From contig JAPFFF010000002.1 in the NCBI GenBank assembly GCA_039105265.1, positions 7,688,001 to 7,752,000 on the forward strand: a stretch of DNA of 64,000 bases, given 5' to 3'. The notes beneath the pieces are model-generated. The model did not search any database and was not told the DNA's origin. It worked only from the letters and a program-made list of their open reading frames with translations. The stretch comes from Tritrichomonas musculus (Eukaryota; Parabasalia; Tritrichomonadida; Tritrichomonadidae). The position numbers were made by a program, and so were the translations under genes. Positions 48,747 to 58,705 of the stretch are shown piece by piece (the stretch's first letter is position 1; the number at the start of each line of letters is the position of its first letter).

Positions 48747-50440
48747 GGCCATCAACAAAAAGAAAACAAGGTTTGCTTAAGATTTCATTTCCTTCAATGC
48801 AAACAAGTTGCTGGCGTCTTCTATTTACTTCAGCAGCAAAAAAAAGGGCCCAAATAACAAATATCTTAGAGGACATCCAACCAGATGGTGTAGTTACAAA
48901 ATAACATTGATTTTGCAAATCATTCAATTCTTCAGGAAGCTTCATCAACATTGGAAGAATTATGAATGGCTGTAGAGCTTCTCCTGCAGCATTACAAGTG
49001 CAAATGCATGTTATATGCCCAGCATATCTTTCTTCACTTACAACCGGGAACTTCCCTTCTGGTACAACAATTTTGCCTTTTTTGTTTGTACAACAAGACG
49101 TTTCGTCCATGTTGTACAACAAATACTGGCATTGGTGAATAACTCGAGCAAGCATTTCATAGAATTTAGTTATTGCATCTTTGTTGCAATATTTTTGCCT
49201 TAACTTTTCCAGGTTTTGTGGGTTCATTAACCTTAAACCATGAGCTGCACAAAATTCATTGAACCAGGCAGAAGATAATAGGGTTTTTTCGTATCTTTCA
49301 AGAGCCTCTTCCCCGAGACGTGGACAGTTGAGCTCCTGGGCAAGTAAATATGACTTTGCAGCTTGGTTCTAAAGCAAATCTTCCAAAATGTAGAATGCTT
49401 TACTAGTGCTCAAAGCATTGAGATCTTCTGCTTGCTCTAAGCATATTTTTTTGAAAGGCTCAATCAAAATGTCAGCTATAATTGGAATAGCTCCTGAAGG
49501 CGAGATTTGGCCTTCTAATCGAAATCCTAAAATTGTCCGATATAGAAAACTACTTAATTGCTGTTCTGATGAAAACCCAAATCTTCTGACAATGGTTCTA
49601 TAGGTGGTGTTTAGCCGTGCTTCCAACACCTTGAGTTGAAAATCTGAATAAAAAAAAATATCATCCCCTAGAATTTTCTCTAATTCTTGGGATACATCTC
49701 TAATGGGGATGTGTAGCAATCCTCCTATATTTTCATTTGTCTGTGCTGCTGTTTGAAAAACAACATCTGCTTGAGGAATTAGGAATGCAGAAGGTGAACT
49801 GAGTGCATTCGCCTGAGCTGATGTTGAAGGAACAAGCAAGGGAGAAGTACGGTTGCTTGAGTTCGCCTGTGTTGGAGTTGGAGGAATGAGGAATGCAGAA
49901 GCGGAACTGAGTGCATTCGCCTGAGCTGATGTTGAAGGAACAAGCAAGGGAGAAGTACGGTTGCTTGAGTTCGCCTGTGTTGGAGTTGGAGGAATGAGGA
50001 TTGCAGAAGTGGAACTGAGTGCATTCGCCTGTTGTGGCGTTGGAGGAACAAGCAAGGGAGAATTACGGTTGCTTGAGTTCGCCTGTGTTGGAGTTGGAGG
50101 AATGAGGAATGCAGAAGTGGAACTGAGTGCATTCGCCTGAGCTGATGTTGAAGGAACAAGCAAGGGAGAATTACGGTTGCTTGAGTTCGCCTGTGTTGGA
50201 GTTGGAGGAATGAGGAATGCAGAAGTGGAACTGAGTGCATTCGCCTGAGCTGATGTTGAAGGAACAAGCAAGGGAGAAGTACGGTTGCTTGAGTTCGCCT
50301 GTGTTGGAGTTGGAGGAATGAGGAATGCAGAAGTGCAAATGCTGGTCTGTTCTGCAATTTGAACAACACCATTTGCTTTATGAATGAAATTTGTTTGAGT
50401 ATGGCTTCTTGCCTGCTGCGTTATTCTTTTGTCTATTTTA
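48747..50440 (-). pseudogene. Pogo/Tigger-like (DDE_1) transposase, N-terminal and catalytic part
   Basis: Minus-strand frame open from about 50440, with no clear ATG at its start, so the first exon or start is unresolved. Residues in order: a Gln/Thr-rich lead; five copies of a 36-residue Ser/Thr/Pro/Asn repeat (A-F-L-I-P-P-T-P-T-Q-A-N-S-S-N-R); a helical region; an in-frame TAG at 49369-49371; then a helix-turn-helix-like segment (W-F-N-E-F-C-A-A-H-G-L, T-K-F-Y-E-M-L) and the DDE_1 core with Y-N-M-D-E-T-S, I-C-T-C-N-A-A-G-E-A-L-Q-P and the second Asp in F-L-F-V-D-G. There the Polinton begins. The rest of the gene is at 27530-28081. The stop codon shows decay; whether it came before the Polinton is not known. 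Confidence 0.85.
49790..50330. repeat. 108-bp coding minisatellite in the transposase gene
   Basis: Five copies of a 108-bp unit containing GGTTGCTTGAGTTCGCCTGT and GTGCATTCGCCTGAGCTGAT, in step with the reading frame (36 codons). A few units differ by single bases and one has a TTGTGGCGTTG variant. Confidence 0.88.
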
Positions 50441-51768
50441 AAAAATGATAAACAATTAAAATCGGTTAAAAAAAATTTTTTTTCAAAAAGTTAGTTTTAT
50501 AGTTTTTAAACGGATATATAAAAAATTATTTAAACTATGGTGATAAATTAAAATATGCAAGAATAATTAATAAAATTAAATAAATTATAATTGTGTAAAA
50601 TTATATTTAATAAATGTTTTATGTAATTTTCTTTTTTTCATGATGATATATATATATTAATTTTATGCTATTCTCAAATTTTTAAATAAGTTCACGGAAA
50701 AAATAAGAAATTCTATTGAAAAATTACGATCAATATCAGTTAAACCACTTCACACTCAAATAAATTTTTTTTGAAGTTATATTTGGCCTTTCATATTGTA
50801 TTTCGATTTTCAAATATTATTATATTAAAACCAGGATCAAATCAATTGCGCACTGGCCATCGTAAGGTTTTGCAGAAGATGTTTATACCTCAGCTTAATT
50901 TGTCAATTTTTTATTCCAATTTGACCTATTCGTTAAACCTAACGCATGCTTTATTTTCTCCGTCATGCTCATCAATAAAGCCAGCCTAGATTTTCTCATA
51001 CTACTCATTATCAGCCAAATATTTATTTTTATATAGATTTTAGAATCAAGCAATCAGATACCTTTTTCACAAAGCCAAAAGGTACAAGATTCTTCATATT
51101 GCTGGTGGGTCCTTCTAAGGTCCTGCTTATTGCTCAATTACAACTAATCTCATCCACAAGCTTGTCAATAATCCAATTAAAGAACTTGAATAAGATCGCT
51201 ACTTGCTCAGTTAGGAAATTTAACAACATAAAGAACACATAGAACCAATTTAAACTTTGAGGTTTGAATTAGAATTTCAAATCAATGCTATTATCAATTA
51301 TCAGTAAAATGAAAAATAATTTTATTTACTTTTATCTCATTTTTTTGTTGATTTTTTTTATTAATTTGATATAAAATCATAATTATTTGTTTAAAGAAGC
51401 ACTTCGCTCGATTGTATTTACTCCATTTTTGTTTAATACGCACTGTAAAAATCGCTCAGATAACTGCTTACCAAAAAATATATTTGATAATAATTAGAGA
51501 ATTCTATTTTTTGAATTGACATCTGCAAATGTGATTTCAAAAGCAATGTATTTATATGTATATATATATATATATATAAACAGAGCTAGTCAATATAATA
51601 TCATAGTAAGATTCAATTGATTCAATGGAGACATAGAACAATTTCATCGATAATATACAATTTTTCAATCAGTTCTCAATTACACTAGGAAGAAATTGAA
51701 AGCACTATGAAGATTTTTTAGATACGGTATTCAATTTTATTTTTTTGAAATTGAAATTTCATTCAATT
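50441..51768. other. AT-rich stretch between two transposons
   Basis: No supported gene. 50770-51250 is less AT-rich and has short broken open pieces (one of 72 codons at 50771-50989), probably a relic of an unidentified gene or element. (TA)n tract near 51557-51579. Confidence 0.4.
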
Positions 51769-52218
51769 TTAAGGGGGGAGTATACTGAGCTTTATCAAGA
51801 CACAAACGTATTTTCATGATACATTACTCTAATAAAATAGGTAAATATTTTTTTATTAACTATTTAATTTATTTAATATATAATATATTCCATTACAATC
51901 AAGATAAAATCAATTTTTTAATTTTTTAATTTTTCAATTTAAATTTATCGTATTATTCAGAAAAACTAATTTGATAAAAAAAAGAAAAATTATCTCTTTG
52001 TTAACAAATTTCAGCCATTTTCAACAATTCTTATATTATTTTTGCTATTCTTGGTTATACGCATAGCATTAATATAATAGCAATAAAGAAAAATGGCATA
52101 CTAGTCTAATCTTACTCATATAAATTTTTTATATCTACGAGTTCTTGCAAATAAGTGATTGTATTAGTACTGTTCAGTTATATTGTCATTATATATATTC
52201 TTAGCTAACACTTATTAT

Positions 52219-52655
52219 TTTTTCATCGTTTGAAAAATTCAATTGCAAATAATCTTTTTTATTTCTTTGAATTTCAACATACCAGTAATTAAAATAGCAC
52301 CAATCAATGATATTATTTATCACAAGTATTCTTTATTTAATAATCATTCATTTTTTCGTCGTTTGAAAAATTCAATTGCAAATAATTTTTTTTATTTCTT
52401 TGAATTTCAACATACCAGTAATTAAAATAGCACCAATCAACGATATTATTTATCACAAGTATTCTTTATTTAATAATCATTCATTTTTTCGTTGTTTGAA
52501 AAATTCAATTGCAAATAATTTTTTTTATTTCTTTGAATTTCAACATACCAGTAATTAAAATAGCACCAATCAACGATATTATTTATCACAAGTATTCTTT
52601 ATTTAATAATCATTCATTTTTTCGTCGTTTGAAAAATTCAATTGCAAATAGTATT
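52219..52655. repeat. 133-bp tandem repeat, a little over three copies
   Basis: Near-identical copies with TTTGAAAAATTCAATTGCAA and TCAACATACCAGTAATTAAA, period 133 bases, with decayed copies on both sides (about 52140-52218, 52656-52770). It lies in the left arm of the Kolobok-like element. Confidence 0.85.
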
Positions 52656-52850
52656 TTTTAATTCCTATGAATTCCAATAAATAAACAATCAAATTAGTAT
52701 TATTTGGTTTTGTCATCACAAATATTCTTAGCCAACATTTATTCATTTTTACATCCTATGAAAATTCAATCATACTTAAAATTCAAATCCAAAAATAATT
52801 AATTATTAATAATTAGATGTTTATTAACTATTCACCATTAAAATGAATGT

Positions 52851-54197
52851 TTATTTTTTTTCATTATAGTCACCTGGCGGTTCTTTACATCGTTCTCTTT
52901 CTTTGATTCTATTTAGATTTTTCTTGTCCATTTCTTTTCTTGACTTTTTGCGCGTATTGTTTTGATTTCTTGCTATTTCATCATTTCTTATTTCATCAAG
53001 TGCTGCTGGTGAAATGGCATTTGGACAAATCTTTTCAATTAGATGAGTTTCGAATAATGGATCGTTTTTTTTTCCAACAGCAATAGCAACTCGTGCTTCG
53101 TTGCTTACAGAAAATACTTTATTTTTGGGAGCATAAATTCGCATAGAAGCATTTAACGATTCGTTATCTTGGGTTCTTTTTTTCCCAGTTTTTCTTACGA
53201 GTTTTACGGTTTTTTTTAAAAAGTCAATTAATAAATTTTTCAAACTCAAATCATTTTTTCCTTCTTCCCATTCCCAGAATTCATTTCCTTCTTTCCTTGG
53301 TTTTCTTGGCCTTCCGCGTCCTCTATATTTTTTTAAATCAGAGGGGTGAGTGCAATTATCATGAACACCTAATACATGGTCTGTTGTATTAGTCCACATT
53401 TGTTCTTTTTTTTCTTTATCATCGACGTTGAAGACTATAAACTTGAACCAGATGATGATTTTGGATATCAAGGTTGAAAATAATTCAAAACAAGCCTTTA
53501 TTGTTTTTCTACCTGGCTGCTTTTTCTTAGCCATTTCTCTTGATGCATTCTCGAAAAATGTGTTTGCTTTGCGTTTCAATTGCTGAATTCCATGACCTGG
53601 ATCGATTGTTTCTTTTATTTTAATGTGATTATTTTTTTCAAGTAATCGATGAGTCTTATTGTCATCATCATGGACAAATTCAACTTCTTTATTTTTTAAA
53701 TCATCTCCGATTTTATTAAAAATTCTTTGAAGTCCTTCGGTTTCCATATTGTTGGATTTACCATCGTAATTTCCAACAAATGAACTTTTCGACTTTGTCA
53801 ATGTTTGGAAATCAACCACTTTTTTTTGATTCAAATCAAATAAAGTAACGGTTCCTGCAGAACCGCAAACTTTATGATTCCATGAACAATCACAAGAAAC
53901 AGTAGAGTTAGGTTTTATTTGTTTTGCATATTTATGGCATTCATCAGATACCATGTCGGTTACTTTTTCTACAATTTTCTTTTGTCGCTGATAAAATGTT
54001 CTTTTACATGGTGTTAAACAGTTGTAACGATTGGCTTGATGCTTTGTTCCTTCATAACCTTGTCCATTTAAAAGTGCTGAAATAACCATCATATCTGTGT
54101 TTACCTTTTGAACTGGTTCATTACATGTTTTTGATTGCTTTTTAGGTAATTTTGCAATATTTTGGCAATGAATCTTCTGCTTTGATTTAGGTGCCAT
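52851..54197 (-). CDS. Kolobok-like transposase, 448 aa
   Basis: Catalytic pattern: S-C-D-C-S-W-N-H (first Asp), E-F-V-H-D-D-D-N-K-T-H (second, in the D-G-D-S-K position), D-P-G-H-G-I-Q-Q-L-K (the conserved K-D-x-x-H-x-x-K block), H-D-N-C-T-H-P-S-D-L-K-K-Y, and N-E-S-L-N-A-S-M-R-I-Y-A-P-K with the last Glu. This series is typical of Kolobok/MULE-like transposases. An AT-hook-like G-R-G-R-P-R-K-P-R lies near residue 300. The tail is Lys/Arg-rich. Start chosen at 54197 because a perfect initiator TCATTTTT ends five bases upstream; the ATG at 54236 is in frame but lies before it. The TTAA target supports the family. Confidence 0.75.
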   Translation of the reverse strand: MAPKSKQKIHCQNIAKLPKKQSKTCNEPVQKVNTDMMVISALLNGQGYEGTKHQANRYNCLTPCKRTFYQRQKKIVEKVTDMVSDECHKYAKQIKPNSTVSCDCSWNHKVCGSAGTVTLFDLNQKKVVDFQTLTKSKSSFVGNYDGKSNNMETEGLQRIFNKIGDDLKNKEVEFVHDDDNKTHRLLEKNNHIKIKETIDPGHGIQQLKRKANTFFENASREMAKKKQPGRKTIKACFELFSTLISKIIIWFKFIVFNVDDKEKKEQMWTNTTDHVLGVHDNCTHPSDLKKYRGRGRPRKPRKEGNEFWEWEEGKNDLSLKNLLIDFLKKTVKLVRKTGKKRTQDNESLNASMRIYAPKNKVFSVSNEARVAIAVGKKNDPLFETHLIEKICPNAISPAALDEIRNDEIARNQNNTRKKSRKEMDKKNLNRIKERERCKEPPGDYNEKK

Positions 54198-54201
54198 TTT
54201 A

Positions 54202-54209
54202 AAAAATGA
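54202..54209 (-). promoter_or_regulatory. Initiator TCATTTTT of the transposase gene
   Basis: Minus-strand perfect match to TCAYWWTT, about 5-10 bases before the ATG at 54197. Suggests that the transposon carries a host-type promoter. Confidence 0.5.
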
Positions 54210-54324
54210 TATGAAGTTTGTTTTAATTCTTCTCATATGATTAAAACGTTTGCTTTTAAAAACTAACGATCATTTTCAATAGAAAATAAGTAATTTGTAA
54301 ATAACGACAAAAATCGATAGAAAA

Positions 54325-54480
54325 AAACGAACACTCATAGAAATAAACGAACACTCATAGAAATAAACGAACACTCATAGAAATAAACGAACACTCGTAG
54401 AAATAAACGAACATTCATAGGAATAAAAGAAAAATCACCTAAACAAACGAACAATCACATAAAAAACGTATACACATAGA
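54325..54480. repeat. 20-bp tandem repeat in the right arm of the Kolobok-like element
   Basis: Unit AAATAAACGAACACTCATAG, about five good copies followed by decayed ones. Such subterminal arrays can be transposase-binding sites. Confidence 0.75.
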
Positions 54481-55587
54481 AATTAACAAACTATTACAGA
54501 AATAAGTGATTTTTAATGGAAAAAAATGTAATTTTTATATTTATTTTTAGAATTTTCAGAAATATAAACGTATTTCATTGAAAATTAACGTATTTCTTAA
54601 GAAATAAAGTATACCACTTCTCTCAAATTTTTAAAAATCTTTTTTTGTTTATATTCGCATTTAAAATATTTAAAATATCGCATCTTATACCAAAAAATCT
54701 AAAGATGTTGTATGATTTTTATTTTCTTTTAAAATTGTTGCTATTTTGCAAAAATTATGAATCAATATTCCAGCACATGATCGTATTCCATTTTTTTAAC
54801 ATATCTCAACATTGTTTTTTTGTATATCAATCATGAAATAATATGTATCAAGCACGAGCTTTGAACTCAAATATTGGGAGACTACATATGATTTTAAAAA
54901 AACGTCATTTTTCTATATAAAATCAAGTGTTTTCTAAACCTATCAGACGAATCAATTATTAACAAATTTAGCTTTAAATAACACAAATAATAACTTCAGA
55001 TGATATTTAAAAAACTAATGTTGAGATATTATTATTTTCTTTTTTTTATATACAATAATTTGATGTATTTTATGATGAAGGAATTTTTTAAACTTTAACT
55101 TCTTTATTTATGGATAAAATTAAAAAATATTCAAAATACTTATTTTTCTGATGATATAAATTCAATATTTTGCAGAAAAATATGATTGCATTATGAATGA
55201 AGAGAATCGACATTATTATTATTTCATAAAAAAAAAAAGAAAAATTCTTAAAAATTCCATGCAATATTATTTAATATAATAAATTATCATAAAATACTAC
55301 TTTTAAAATCATTTTTATTAATGAATAATACAAAATTCAAGCATTTTTTTATCAACAAAAAATTGAATAAAAATTTACAGAAAAAATTCAATATATTCAT
55401 TGATTTTTTTTCTTAATATTATTCAAAATTTGAAATAAGTCAAAAAATGAAAATATCTTATTATATTATAAATATTTTTATAAATTATTAGATTTAAACT
55501 GTAATAGAAAAATAATATAAAATTATAATTCAATATTAATTTCTAATTTTATTCAGATAACGAAAAAATTGGTAAAATACTCCCCCC
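54481..55587. other. Non-coding right arm of the Kolobok-like element
   Basis: AT-rich; short open frames only. Ends with the CCCCCC terminus. Confidence 0.5.
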
Positions 55588-55593
55588 TTAATA

Positions 55594-55601
55594 TCACTTA
55601 A
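55594..55601 (+). promoter_or_regulatory. Initiator-like TCACTTAA of the EF-hand gene
   Basis: Close to TCAYWWTT, 16 bases before the ATG at 55610 and only a few bases from the transposon's TTAA boundary. Confidence 0.5.
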
Positions 55602-55609
55602 CTACAATA

Positions 55610-56080
55610 ATGTCTGATTCCGAGCCTTCCTTCAAACAACTTACTGAAGCTGAAATTGCTGATGCTCGCCAACAATTCACCATAATAGATACTGACAGAA
55701 ATGGAAGCCTAACTGAAGATGAACTTGATTCATATTTTAGACAATCCAAGCAAGAACTTCGTTGTTTTCCAAAATTAGTCGTTGAATTATATGGATCAAA
55801 CGGAACTGTTAGTGTTGACCAATATCTGAAGTTTTATAAGGCGTTGTCAGCAGATCGTGACAGCAATGAATACATTGGTCGTTATATTTTCGATCACATT
55901 GACCACGATCACAATGGTACAATTGAAGCTTCTGAATATCAAAAGGTTGCATCTTTAATCAAACTTCCACCAGGCATGGAGCAACAAACCATAAATAAAG
56001 CAGATAAAATGGATTATGCCGCTTTCTCAAAGCATTTTTATACTCTTCTAAGAATGGCTTGGAGACGTATCCTCCATTAA
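55610..56080 (+). CDS. EF-hand calcium-binding protein (calmodulin superfamily), 156 aa
   Basis: Two canonical calcium loops: D-T-D-R-N-G-S-L-T-E-D-E (near residues 27-38) and D-H-D-H-N-G-T-I-E-A-S-E (near residues 103-114), each between helices. The other two EF-hand positions (Y-G-S-N-G-T-V-S-V-D-Q-Y and the C-terminal one with K-A-D-K-M-D-Y-A-A-F) keep the spacing but have lost most calcium ligands. Overall it is a four-EF-hand protein of calmodulin/centrin-like size, binding perhaps two ions. The stop codon is within TAAA. Confidence 0.88.
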   Translation: MSDSEPSFKQLTEAEIADARQQFTIIDTDRNGSLTEDELDSYFRQSKQELRCFPKLVVELYGSNGTVSVDQYLKFYKALSADRDSNEYIGRYIFDHIDHDHNGTIEASEYQKVASLIKLPPGMEQQTINKADKMDYAAFSKHFYTLLRMAWRRILH

Positions 56081-56239
56081 ATAAAAATAATTTCATAAAC
56101 GATTAGTTTCAAGCTATTACATTTTTATTTAATATATATAAACTGTTTTTCCTGATATAAATACATATTTCCAAACAAATTTAAGAAATAATTAATGACA
56201 ATTAATTTGAATTAGAACATCAAACAAAGAAAATGTATT

Positions 56240-56680
56240 TTAAAAGAAACATTTGTGGAATAACGCTGTACCCATTGGCAGATAAGAAAGCGCATAGTAG
56301 GAAAATGATACAACTTCAATTAAAAAGCCAATTATAACACCAATTAGCCTTTTATATTTCATTGCAAACAAAATTGTCGTAAACATGCCAAAAAACATTC
56401 CTATCGCAGCATATATACGTTTCGCTTCTAGCATTGACCGAATTTGACGTTTAAATCCAAACAAAAAGCCTGTTGATGACAAAATCATCATATTAAATAT
56501 TGCAAAAAGCAATGTGAATTTTCTAATTCTGAGGAGAGATATAGCAACTATTGATAAAATTCCCGAAAATACTCCAATAATTGCAGTTGCTACAAAACCC
56601 ATCACTCTCTGTGTAAATGTTAAATCTAAGCACTCGCCATCTTCACTTTCATAGCTTGACATATCAAAAAACGAAGACAT
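56240..56680 (-). CDS. SFT2-like vesicle transport membrane protein, 146 aa
   Basis: Four hydrophobic helices in about 130 residues: F-V-A-T-A-I-I-G-V-F-S-G, F-A-I-F-N-M-M-I-L-S-S-T-G-F-L-F-G, A-A-I-G-M-F-F-G-M-F-T-T, and I-I-G-F-L-I-E-V-V-S-F-S-Y-Y-A. T-F-T-Q-R-V-M-G-F, G-F-K-R-Q-I-R-S-M and Y-A-L-S-Y-L-P-M-G are hallmarks of the SFT2/Got1 family, which acts in retrograde transport to the Golgi. The acidic N-terminal tail is also typical. Start at the first ATG of the frame. Confidence 0.85.
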   Translation of the reverse strand: MSSFFDMSSYESEDGECLDLTFTQRVMGFVATAIIGVFSGILSIVAISLLRIRKFTLLFAIFNMMILSSTGFLFGFKRQIRSMLEAKRIYAAIGMFFGMFTTILFAMKYKRLIGVIIGFLIEVVSFSYYALSYLPMGTALFHKCFF

Positions 56681-56919
56681 CTTTAAAAAAGTATAAAAAA
56701 TTTGGCTTGATAGTCGCACAACTTTTTCAATGATAATCTGGCAACATGAACTTCAATTATACTTCATTCTAAATTTAACTGAATATCTTAACATAAAGCT
56801 ACAAATCATATCAAATATATATATATATATATAATTTGCTAAGAATTTATGATTTGGTAGGGTGAAAAAAAATGTAAATTAAAATAAGTCTATAAAAATT
56901 TAAAATCAAAATTAAAAAT

Positions 56920-58239
56920 TCATTTCCTTTGGAATAAGTGAGTCTCATTAATTATTGTACACCATAGCATTTGAACTGGTAACGCAAGTAAGTTATTCCA
57001 AAAGAAAGTGAAAGTTGGAGATAACAATTTCAATTTATAATGCAAACACATTTTATATCCGATAAGTCCGCATGGCATTGTATGAATGATCACAATTATT
57101 ATTGATACTGTGTGATCCAAATTCAATGCATAACAGAAAAGAATGGCTAAAAGAGGCATTGCTACAGAGTGAATTAAGAAATAAATAGTAATTTCAATAG
57201 GATTTCCACCGATAAATGGATGATCCCACATGTAAGCTCCTATTGCGAAGATACCAGGAGACATTACTGCCTTTTCATGATCATTTGTGAATGTTGCTAA
57301 GAAAAGTGGCATTTTCAAACCTGTGGCACTCCAAATGATACCAAGAATGATGCAAATGTTCGAAAAATTCAAATAAGATCTTAATAATATCTTCCAAAAT
57401 GGTGGTCTGAGATTTTTAACAGGCGTCAAATTTGCATGCGAAGAATCCTCTGCTTCACTAATATTTATATTAGAAGATCCATTGATTGATAATGAAGCAG
57501 ATGCAGCCCCTTTATCATTCAGATTGATGTTTTCATCATTAGAATTTGAATTTTTTTCATCATCTTCAGATGAGTTTGGAACATGAATATCCATTTTAAT
57601 TTTACTAGCTTCTTCTTTATCATTTTCAGATATATCATTGAGTTCATCTTCATCAGATGATTTATCATTTTTTTTCTTGGATTTTTTATTTTTTCCTTTT
57701 TTCTCTTCTTTTTTAGCAGTTGGTGGAGAAACTTCAACTTCTCCATAGTCTGATTCAAATTCAGTAGCTTCTTCAGAACTGAAATAAATTATAATGTTGT
57801 GTAGTGGAACAATAAATAAATGATGAATAATATAACAATATATGACAATATATGTATATTTATCTCCAAATACAACTTGGACAATAGGTGTTGCACAATA
57901 AATCCCATTAAAATAAACAGTTGAAAAAATAGCTTTGATGTATGAGATATTTTTTGAAATCGATCGATGAAAAACTAGAGCCAAGCAGAGTAATAAATGA
58001 AGAGATACTTGAACTAGAAATGCCACTAAAAGCGGAGCCCATGTTTTTGGCTTTAAATCATGATTTCCAATTTCTTTAAAAATCATAAGGGGTACAGAAA
58101 TGTTATTGACGATTGATAATATTAGCGAGATTTCATGTGTTGTAAACATTTTAAGAAAGCCGCATAAATACCCAATAGCTGAAATAGTGAAATTAGACAT
58201 GGCTACTTCGAAAAATCTAAGATAATGTATGCTTCTCAT
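56920..58239 (-). CDS. AEC/PIN-like membrane transporter, 439 aa
   Basis: Two groups of hydrophobic helices (residues about 15-155 and 290-435) separated by a 120-residue acidic/basic cytoplasmic loop rich in K-K, E-E-K-K and S-S-D-E-D-E. The first group has I-S-A-I-G-Y-L-C-G-F and N-N-I-S-V-P-L-M-I-F, the second P-L-L-A-I-L-F-C-Y-A-L; both fit the auxin efflux carrier (PF03547) family with its inverted repeat of five helices. Substrate unknown in protists. ATG at 58239 is used; the ATG at 58200 (M-S-N-F-T-I-S) is equally possible. Head-to-head with the 58706 gene. Confidence 0.78.
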   Translation of the reverse strand: MRSIHYLRFFEVAMSNFTISAIGYLCGFLKMFTTHEISLILSIVNNISVPLMIFKEIGNHDLKPKTWAPLLVAFLVQVSLHLLLCLALVFHRSISKNISYIKAIFSTVYFNGIYCATPIVQVVFGDKYTYIVIYCYIIHHLFIVPLHNIIIYFSSEEATEFESDYGEVEVSPPTAKKEEKKGKNKKSKKKNDKSSDEDELNDISENDKEEASKIKMDIHVPNSSEDDEKNSNSNDENINLNDKGAASASLSINGSSNINISEAEDSSHANLTPVKNLRPPFWKILLRSYLNFSNICIILGIIWSATGLKMPLFLATFTNDHEKAVMSPGIFAIGAYMWDHPFIGGNPIEITIYFLIHSVAMPLLAILFCYALNLDHTVSIIIVIIHTMPCGLIGYKMCLHYKLKLLSPTFTFFWNNLLALPVQMLWCTIINETHLFQRK

Positions 58240-58678
58240 GATCTCAGATTTTGCTTTTGAATTAAATTCAAAATGCTTTGATTATCAAATTCAGAGATTT
58301 AGACAATCAATCGCAATTTTGAATAAATTATTCATATAAAATGCATTCAAATAATTAAGAGAGAAATCATCGTAAACCTTCGAAAGGTCACCCTAAGATC
58401 ACTAATTTTTTTTTTTTTTGGCCATGACCCAAAAAAAAAATGAAGTTCGCGTTTGACGCTTTTATTTCTAGCGTATTTAAAATATCATTAAATAGATTAC
58501 CAATTCTCTCCTTCTTTTTTATTTTTTTTTAGGTATTTTATTTTCCAATAATGATTTTAAAAAAAGCAGTTTAGGTAATATATATTGGCCATTAAACTTT
58601 TTCAAAGTTTTTTGAAATTTATATTCTATGAGTTTATTCAATTTTGGAATGCTCACAAAAAAAAATTTAAGCTTTTCA
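58240..58678. other. Divergent promoter region with T/A hairpin
   Basis: Lies between head-to-head genes. A T run ending TTTGG pairs with CCCAAA and an A run (58406-58440) around the loop CCATGAC. Confidence 0.45.
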
Positions 58679-58686
58679 TCATTTAT
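58679..58686 (+). promoter_or_regulatory. Initiator TCATTTAT
   Basis: Near-perfect TCAYWWTT, 27 bases before the ATG at 58706; supports the shorter start of the next gene. Confidence 0.5.
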
Positions 58687-58705
58687 AGCGTTTTTTTTAT
58701 TTAAT

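Larger units (their letters stand above)
51773..55587. mobile_element. Kolobok-like DNA transposon, 3.8 kb, with transposase
   Basis: The ends are GGGGGGAGTAT inverted (left 51773 onward, right end CCCCCC at 55587), flanked on both sides by TTAA (51769-51772, 55588-55591), the target of Kolobok and piggyBac elements. It encodes one long transposase on the minus strand (52851-54197). The left arm holds 133-bp tandem repeats and the right arm 20-bp tandem repeats. The uninterrupted transposase suggests it is fairly young. Confidence 0.75.

Noticed and set aside
28076-48752. A 6-bp target duplication for the Polinton
   Set aside because: Shifting the boundary by several bases in either direction gives no matching pair of flanks.
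52243-52558. Two near-identical 60-codon frames
   Set aside because: They are the same stretch of the 133-bp tandem repeat read twice; AT-rich, without initiator.
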